NCBI GenBank assembly: GCA_050699055.1
Contig: JBOHCT010000154.1
Coordinates: 1 to 10,694, forward strand
Direction: 5' to 3'
DNA: 10,694 nt
Origin: JBOHCT01 sp050699055
GTDB taxonomy: Bacteria > Actinomycetota > Actinomycetes > Streptosporangiales > JBOHCT01
The translations under genes and the position numbers were made by a program. Shown one piece after another: positions 6,898 through 10,694 of the stretch. Below the pieces are notes generated by a model that was not told the DNA's origin, searched no databases, and saw nothing but the letters and a program-made list of their open reading frames with translations. How positions within the stretch are numbered: the first letter of the stretch is position 1; each line of letters opens with the position of its first letter.

Positions 6898-7833
6898 TCA
6901 TCGTGCCTCGGTCACCCGGGCCCCCGCCACCGGCCCGTACGCTCGCAGGACGGCACGCGCGACCCCCGCCTCGGCGATCGCGTCGGCGACGCTACGGGCC
7001 CGCGACTCCGAGCGGACCAGGAAAGCGCACGTCGGACCCGACCCGGACACGAGGGCACCGGGAGCGCCCGCCGCGCGGCCGGTGTCGAGTACCCGCCGCA
7101 GCCCCGGCCGCAGGGCGAGCGCGGCCTCCTGCAGATCGTTGGCGAGCATCGGCCCGAGGGCGGACGCATCGCCGGCGCGCAGGACCGCGAGGAGCGCCTC
7201 GCACGCCTCGGGGGGCTCGGCCTGTTCGTCTCGTTCGGCCCGCAGCCGGTCACACTCGGCGTACACCCGTGCCGTCGACAACCCGTCGTCGAACACGGCG
7301 AGCACCCAGTGAAACGTCCCACCGACCGGCAGCGCGGTGAGCCGCTCGCCCCGCCCGAGGCCGACGGCGGTGCCGCCGAGCAGCGCGAACGGCACGTCGC
7401 TGCCCAGCGCGGCGGCCAGCGCGTGCAGCCGGTCCGGGCCGAGACCCGTACCCCACAGCGCGTCGCAGGCCACGAGTGCGGCGGCCGCGTCGGCGCTCCC
7501 GCCTGCCATGCCGCCCGCTACCGGGATCGTCTTACGGATCCCCAGCTCCACCCCGGGGGAGCGGCCGACCTCACGGGCCAGCAGGGACGCCGCGCGGGCG
7601 GCGAGGTTGTCGTCGCCGGTCGGTACGCCGCTCGTCTGGGCGCCCTGGACGACCACCCGGACGCGGTCGGCGGAACGCGCGCTCACCTCGTCGCAGACGG
7701 AGACGGCGTGAAAGACGTTGACGAGCTCGTGGTAGCCGTCGGCGCGGCGCGGACCCACCCGCAGCTGGAGGTTGATCTTCGCGGGGACGCGTACGGTCAC
7801 CTGCCGCACGGAGACGCCGCTTGACCCTGTCAC
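6898..7833 (-). CDS. ispE: 4-(cytidine 5'-diphospho)-2-C-methyl-D-erythritol kinase
   Basis: Phosphorylates CDP-methylerythritol with ATP, the fourth step of the cytoplasmic MEP route to isopentenyl diphosphate. The 311-residue protein is a GHMP kinase: VPAKINLQL at 16-24 holds the conserved lysine (Lys19), DGYHELVNVFHAV follows at 32-44, the ATP-binding Gly-rich loop IPVAGGMAGGSADAAAAL lies at 103-120, GSDVPF at 144-149 carries the catalytic aspartate (Asp146), and the C-terminal GHMP motif VSGSGPTCAFL at 262-272. Length is normal. I chose GTG 7833 because it overlaps the rsmA stop as GTGA, a common sign of translational coupling; GTG codons further in (at VSVRQ or VTVRV) are possible. It belongs to a transcription unit with rsmA; the pairing is common in actinobacteria. 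Confidence 0.95.
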   Translation of the reverse strand: MTGSSGVSVRQVTVRVPAKINLQLRVGPRRADGYHELVNVFHAVSVCDEVSARSADRVRVVVQGAQTSGVPTGDDNLAARAASLLAREVGRSPGVELGIRKTIPVAGGMAGGSADAAAALVACDALWGTGLGPDRLHALAAALGSDVPFALLGGTAVGLGRGERLTALPVGGTFHWVLAVFDDGLSTARVYAECDRLRAERDEQAEPPEACEALLAVLRAGDASALGPMLANDLQEAALALRPGLRRVLDTGRAAGAPGALVSGSGPTCAFLVRSESRARSVADAIAEAGVARAVLRAYGPVAGARVTEAR

Positions 7834-8708
7834 GGCCCACGATGGTACGCGGCGCGGGGGAGCCGCTCGGCGAGGCGGGCGAAGTCCGCCACCGTGAGGG
7901 TCTCGCCCCGGGCGGCGGGCTGGATGCCGGACGCGCGCAGGGCCTCCTCGGCGAGCGCGGCGGATCCGGCGAACCGCGCGAGAGCGCCGCGCAGCGACTT
8001 GCGGCGCTGCGCGAACGCCGCGTCGACGAGCGCGAACACCTGGGTGCGGTCGACCTTCGACGGCGGCGGGCGGCGGGTCAGCGCGACCAGGGCGGAGTCG
8101 ACGTTCGGCGTGGGCCAGAAGACGTTGCGGCTCACCGTACCGGCCCGGCGCGCGGCGGCGTACCACCCCACCTTGACAGAAGGCACGCCGTACGTCCGGC
8201 TGCCGGGGCCCGCGGCCAGCCGGTCGGCGACCTCGGACTGCACCATCACGAGTCCGCCGCGAAGCGACGGCAGCAGCTCGAGCAGGTGCAGCAGGACGGG
8301 GACGGCGATGTTGTAGGGAAGGTTCGCGACCAGCGCGGTCGGGGAGGGCCCCGGCACGGCGTCGAGGCGCGTGGCGTCGGCGTGCAGCACGTCGAGACGG
8401 TCGGCGTACGCCGGCGCGCGTTCCCGGACCGTGGCCGGCAGGGCGCGGGCGAGCGCGGCGTCGACCTCGATCGCGACGAGCCGCCGAGAGGCGGGCAGCA
8501 GGGCGAGAGTAAGCGCGCCGAGGCCGGGACCGACCTCGACCACGACGTCGTCGGGGCGGACGTCCGCGACCCGTACGAGCCGCCGGATCGTGCCGGGGTC
8601 GACGACGAAGTGCTGTCCGAGCGTCTTACGCGGCCGCAGGCCGAGCCGGTCGGCGAGCGTACGGGCGTCGACCGGGCCGAGCAGCGCCGGCCCGGGCGGG
8701 GCGGTCAT
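7830..8708 (-). CDS. rsmA: 16S rRNA (adenine-N6,N6)-dimethyltransferase
   Basis: Also called KsgA. Dimethylates two adjacent adenines near the 3' end of 16S rRNA during late 30S assembly. The 292-residue protein shows KTLGQHFVVDP (28-38), the SAM-binding loop VVVEVGPGLGALTLALL (55-71), the acidic end of the next strand VAIEVD (78-83), HADATRLD (109-116), and the catalytic NLPYN (129-133). RNVFWPTPNVDSALVAL (194-210) and FAQRRKSLRGAL (232-243) are further family marks. ATG 8708 gives a start consistent with the family; GTG 8729 would add 7 residues. Neither has a clear Shine-Dalgarno sequence. The 182-bp gap behind rpf, with strong inverted repeats, suggests its own promoter or a regulated leader. 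It overlaps ispE by 4 bp. Confidence 0.96.
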   Translation of the reverse strand: MTAPPGPALLGPVDARTLADRLGLRPRKTLGQHFVVDPGTIRRLVRVADVRPDDVVVEVGPGLGALTLALLPASRRLVAIEVDAALARALPATVRERAPAYADRLDVLHADATRLDAVPGPSPTALVANLPYNIAVPVLLHLLELLPSLRGGLVMVQSEVADRLAAGPGSRTYGVPSVKVGWYAAARRAGTVSRNVFWPTPNVDSALVALTRRPPPSKVDRTQVFALVDAAFAQRRKSLRGALARFAGSAALAEEALRASGIQPAARGETLTVADFARLAERLPRAAYHRGP

Positions 8709-8734
8709 GACGGCAAGTGTGGCACGCAATGTGA

Positions 8735-8747
8735 GACGCGGAGCGTC
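8735..8747. repeat. Short perfect hairpin upstream of rsmA
   Basis: GACGC-GGA-GCGTC is a 5-bp stem with a 3-nt loop, 27 bp before the rsmA ATG. It is part of a cluster of inverted repeats in the rpf-rsmA gap. Its role is unknown. Confidence 0.5.
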
Positions 8748-8755
8748 GCCGAAGC

Positions 8756-8780
8756 GTGATCCGCTTCCGCGGTCGGGATG
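8756..8780 (+). repeat. Diverged third copy of the GTGATCCGC repeat
   Basis: Reads GTGATCCGCTTCCGCGGTCG and continues GGATG. It matches the first 25 bases of the 4846 repeat in 20 positions; similarity ends after about 25 bp. Like the other copies it lies, in the same orientation, just upstream of a minus-strand gene (rsmA). Confidence 0.55.
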
Positions 8781-8817
8781 GTGAGCTCACCGCGTATCTG
8801 GACCACGTAAGCGGATC
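8758..8817. repeat. Nested inverted repeats between rpf and rsmA
   Basis: The outer arms GATCCGCTT (8758-8766) and AAGCGGATC (8809-8817) pair perfectly over 9 bp. Inside them CGCGGT (8768-8773) pairs with ACCGCG (8789-8794), and the perfect 12-bp palindrome GGTGAGCTCACC (8780-8791) overlaps the latter, so two inner folds compete. It could be an operator, a leader structure of rsmA or part of the end of the rpf transcript. Confidence 0.7.
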
Positions 8818-8861
8818 TTGGTGGGGTGGCTGGCGCGGCATCCCGTCAGCGCGGCCTCGAT

Positions 8862-8880
8862 CGGGTCGGGCCCCGGCTCG
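8862..8880 (-). terminator. Possible hairpin terminator after rpf
   Basis: An imperfect GC-rich inverted repeat with 8-bp arms and a 3-nt loop begins 10 bp after the rpf stop. In the rpf transcript two of the 8 pairs become A-C mismatches, and there is no U-run, so the call is weak. Confidence 0.25.
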
Positions 8881-8890
8881 GCGTACTCCG

Positions 8891-9976
8891 TCAGTCGAAG
8901 AGGTGCGAGCCACAGACCGGCCACTGACCTGCCCCGCTGCGCTCGTACAGCAGCTGCGCACGGTAGGTCTGCTCGTCCGCTCCCCAGTCCGTCGGCTCAC
9001 CCTCCCCGCCGACGGACTGCCAGGTGGAGACCGAGAACTGGTAGAGCCCGTAGTAGGGCCCCGCGGGGTTGACCGCGTCGGGGTCGCCGCCCGACTCGCA
9101 CTCGGCGAGCGCCGACCAGTTCAGGTCGGCGGCGTCAGGGACCTCACGCGCCTTCGTGCCGACCTCGACGATCTTCGGACGCGGTTTGCGGGCGACCATG
9201 TGGGCGATCACCTCACGGTGCTTGCGGCCATCCTCGATCACAACCCCAGTGACGATCTTCTTCAGCCCCGGACGCCCCTCCTGAGCCACCTTGGTCTTGC
9301 CGGTGAACAGATCTCCGCTCTTGTGCTTGACTGTGTCGTAGGGGATATTTTCCACCTTGACCTGCGGCTCGCCCGCGAGCAGGCGGATCTTGATGACCTG
9401 GCCGTCGTGGGGTTTGGAGTCGAGGTCGGCGCTGACCCGGTCGTGTGGCCCCAGCTTGATGCCCGCCTGGTCGAGCACCCCGCGGATCGTCGGCGCCGTC
9501 GTGGTCGTCCGCAGCCGGGTGCCGCCGAGGACGAGGCTGACCCGGTGCGGGTAACGCACCTTGAGGGAGAATCCGGACAGCGGGAGCCGCCTCGAGCGCG
9601 AGACGGAGAGGACCGCGTGCTCGGCGTCCATGTGGAGCTGCTGGAGCGCTTCCTGCACGGTCGTGGCCGTCACCCAGTATGTGCGCGTCTTGCCGTCGAC
9701 CGTGAGCCGCAGCTTGCGGGCGTGCCGGACGACGACACGGTCGCCCTGGTCGAGAACCGCTCCAGGATCGGGCGCGACGATGTCACGCCGCCCGACCTCG
9801 ACGCCGGAGTTGGCGAGGACCTCGTGGACCGACGAGGCGAAGGTGTGGATCCGCTTGCTCTTGCCGTCGACGGTCAGCGTGACCGTCTTGTTCATCGTGA
9901 CGAACGCGGTCGTGGCTCCGACCAAGACGGCCGTGACCACGGCGTACAGGAGAATGGCCCCCGGACTGCGTCGCAC
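8891..9976 (-). CDS. Resuscitation-promoting factor, RpfB-like cell-wall lytic enzyme
   Basis: A 361-residue exported, probably membrane-anchored muralytic protein; Rpf proteins cleave peptidoglycan and promote regrowth of dormant cells. One hydrophobic segment (about 7-27, ILLYAVVTAVLVGATTAFV) serves as signal anchor. Three DUF348 repeats follow, at about 30-70 (KTVTLTVDGKSKRIHTFA), 87-130 and 143-190, then a G5 domain at about 195-272. The C-terminal Rpf transglycosylase-like domain (about 284-360) has LAECESGGDPDAVNP with the presumed catalytic Glu294, YYGLYQFSVSTW, and Cys293 and Cys355, which correspond to the disulfide in RpfB. GTG 9976 is chosen: it is the only usual start codon between the upstream in-frame stop and the membrane segment; GGAG stands 4 nt before it. 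It lies directly upstream of rsmA, as in many actinobacteria. Confidence 0.94.
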   Translation of the reverse strand: MRRSPGAILLYAVVTAVLVGATTAFVTMNKTVTLTVDGKSKRIHTFASSVHEVLANSGVEVGRRDIVAPDPGAVLDQGDRVVVRHARKLRLTVDGKTRTYWVTATTVQEALQQLHMDAEHAVLSVSRSRRLPLSGFSLKVRYPHRVSLVLGGTRLRTTTTAPTIRGVLDQAGIKLGPHDRVSADLDSKPHDGQVIKIRLLAGEPQVKVENIPYDTVKHKSGDLFTGKTKVAQEGRPGLKKIVTGVVIEDGRKHREVIAHMVARKPRPKIVEVGTKAREVPDAADLNWSALAECESGGDPDAVNPAGPYYGLYQFSVSTWQSVGGEGEPTDWGADEQTYRAQLLYERSGAGQWPVCGSHLFD

Positions 9977-10183
9977 GCCACTCCAGGCCTCGCAGGTCCC
10001 GGGCAGGAGCGCGGCGACCTGGGCGGGACGTGCTCACGGCACGTCGCCGGTCAGGTGACGGCCCGATCCCGGCTAACAGAACCCGCACGGTAACGAAGTG
10101 ATCACCCACCCCACCACCGCGACACGGAAACTGGCCGATATGTGCCGAGACATCCGCGTGTCGCAGACGCGATCTTCCCGTGA
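9977..10183 (-). promoter_or_regulatory. Upstream region of rpf, promoter not resolved
   Basis: A 207-bp gap between the broken dihydrodipicolinate-synthase-like gene and rpf. It must hold the rpf promoter unless transcription reads through. It contains two copies of the palindrome GTGATCAC (10098-10105 and 10180-10187, the second overlapping the upstream gene's stop) and GTAACG at 10090-10095. I find no clear -35/-10 pair and no c-di-AMP riboswitch core such as precedes some actinobacterial rpf genes. Confidence 0.4.
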
Positions 10184-10694
10184 TCACTCACGACCGGCGC
10201 TCGGTGGGTCGAGCGTGTCGCCGAACTCGGCGAGAAAGCGCTCGATCATCCGCCGCTCTGGCGCGTCCAGGGTCCACGCCGGGTCACGGCACCGGTCCGA
10301 GCCGAACCATCCGCGCGCGACCGAGATCGCCTTCTCCGCGGCCACGATCAGCTCCACGTGCTGCATCCAGTACGAGACGTACGGAAGCAGGCGGCCATGC
10401 GACGCCCGCGCCCCCTCCTCGTCGCCGCGCTCCCAGAGCTCCCAGATCCGCTGGTAGATCCCGACGAAGGAACAACCCGGGCTGTACGCCCACCGCGCCG
10501 CGCGCCAGGGCGTCAGGGAGCTGGACGCCGACGTACCCCACGAAGCTCGGCAGCGACACCGGCTCGGCGGCGAGCTCGCCGATCAACCGCCCCGGCGGCT
10601 CCGACTCGACCTTGACGCACCGCACGTTCGGGTGGTCGACGGCCAGCCGCTTGATCGTCGCCGCGTCCAGGCCCGTCCCGGTCAGCGCGGGGCG
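10184..10694 (-). pseudogene. Dihydrodipicolinate synthase (DapA) family protein, frameshifted, 5' end outside the window
   Basis: The family are cytoplasmic (beta/alpha)8-barrel lyases and aldolases working through a Schiff-base lysine; the catalytic core would lie outside the window. From the right edge one frame reads LTGTGLDAATIKRL, VRCVKVESEPPGRL, LPSFVGYVGVQLPDALARGA and VGVQPG. Near 10474-10475 one extra base (a T on the minus strand, in GGGTTGTTCC) shifts the frame. Without it the text continues CSFVGIYQRIWELWERGDEE and joins the second frame, WMQHVELIVAAEKAISVARG, ending FLAEFGDTLDPPSAGRE at the TGA at 10184-10186. The rest is well conserved, so either the mutation is recent or it is a sequencing error. 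The true substrate, and whether this is DapA itself, cannot be judged; a paralogue is more likely than the lysine-pathway enzyme. Confidence 0.8.

Noticed and set aside
5172..7340. 722-codon plus-strand open frame opposite the ABC-F gene and ispE
   Set aside because: Shadow of the third-codon GC bias of the minus-strand genes, with His/Arg/Pro-rich low-complexity composition.
8756..10093. Plus-strand open frame opposite rpf beginning in the dispersed repeat
   Set aside because: Antisense to a well supported rpf; composition typical of a shadow frame. Only its repeat-containing start is of interest.
9977..10183. c-di-AMP (ydaO-type) riboswitch upstream of rpf
   Set aside because: Such riboswitches precede some actinobacterial rpf genes, but I could not find the conserved core motifs here.

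Overview
The window is high-GC DNA with frequent GTG starts and tightly packed housekeeping genes, as in Actinomycetota. The four-domain Rpf protein (three DUF348, one G5) and the tRNA-Gln beside glmU-prs suggest a filamentous actinomycete, perhaps of the Streptosporangiales; that rank is an inference from family resemblance. Nearly everything lies on the minus strand, so the biological order runs from the right edge to the left.

Right part (10694 to 4840): a dihydrodipicolinate-synthase-family gene broken by a one-base frameshift and running off the edge; a resuscitation-promoting factor (cell-wall lytic enzyme); rsmA (16S rRNA dimethylation); ispE (isoprenoid precursor synthesis), whose start overlaps the rsmA stop by 4 bp; and an ABC-F ATPase that probably has its own promoter and a leaderless mRNA. 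This rpf-rsmA-ispE order is a familiar actinobacterial backbone.

Middle part (4840 to 2604): a graveyard of accessory genes. It holds an amidase that lost its catalytic-serine region through an internal deletion and frameshift, an apparently intact DUF488 gene in frame with the amidase remnant, the C-terminal half of an MFS transporter with a further frameshift, and about 67 codons of an HTH-type actinobacterial protein. The last two are truncated at nearly the same point (about 2960) and point in opposite directions. A 38-bp repeat pair lies just upstream of the amidase, and a diverged third copy lies upstream of rsmA.

Left part (2603 to 1): tRNA-Gln(TTG), then glmU (UDP-GlcNAc synthesis) and prs (PRPP synthesis), 13 bp apart and presumably one operon; prs is cut by the window edge about 30 residues short of its end.

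In function the intact genes serve cell-wall precursor supply and remodelling (glmU, rpf), nucleotide and isoprenoid precursors (prs, ispE) and ribosome function (rsmA, ABC-F, tRNA-Gln). I see no phage, CRISPR, toxin-antitoxin, secondary-metabolite or clearly new system. The points worth a second look are the decayed island, the dispersed repeat, the structured leader before rsmA and the leaderless ABC-F promoter.
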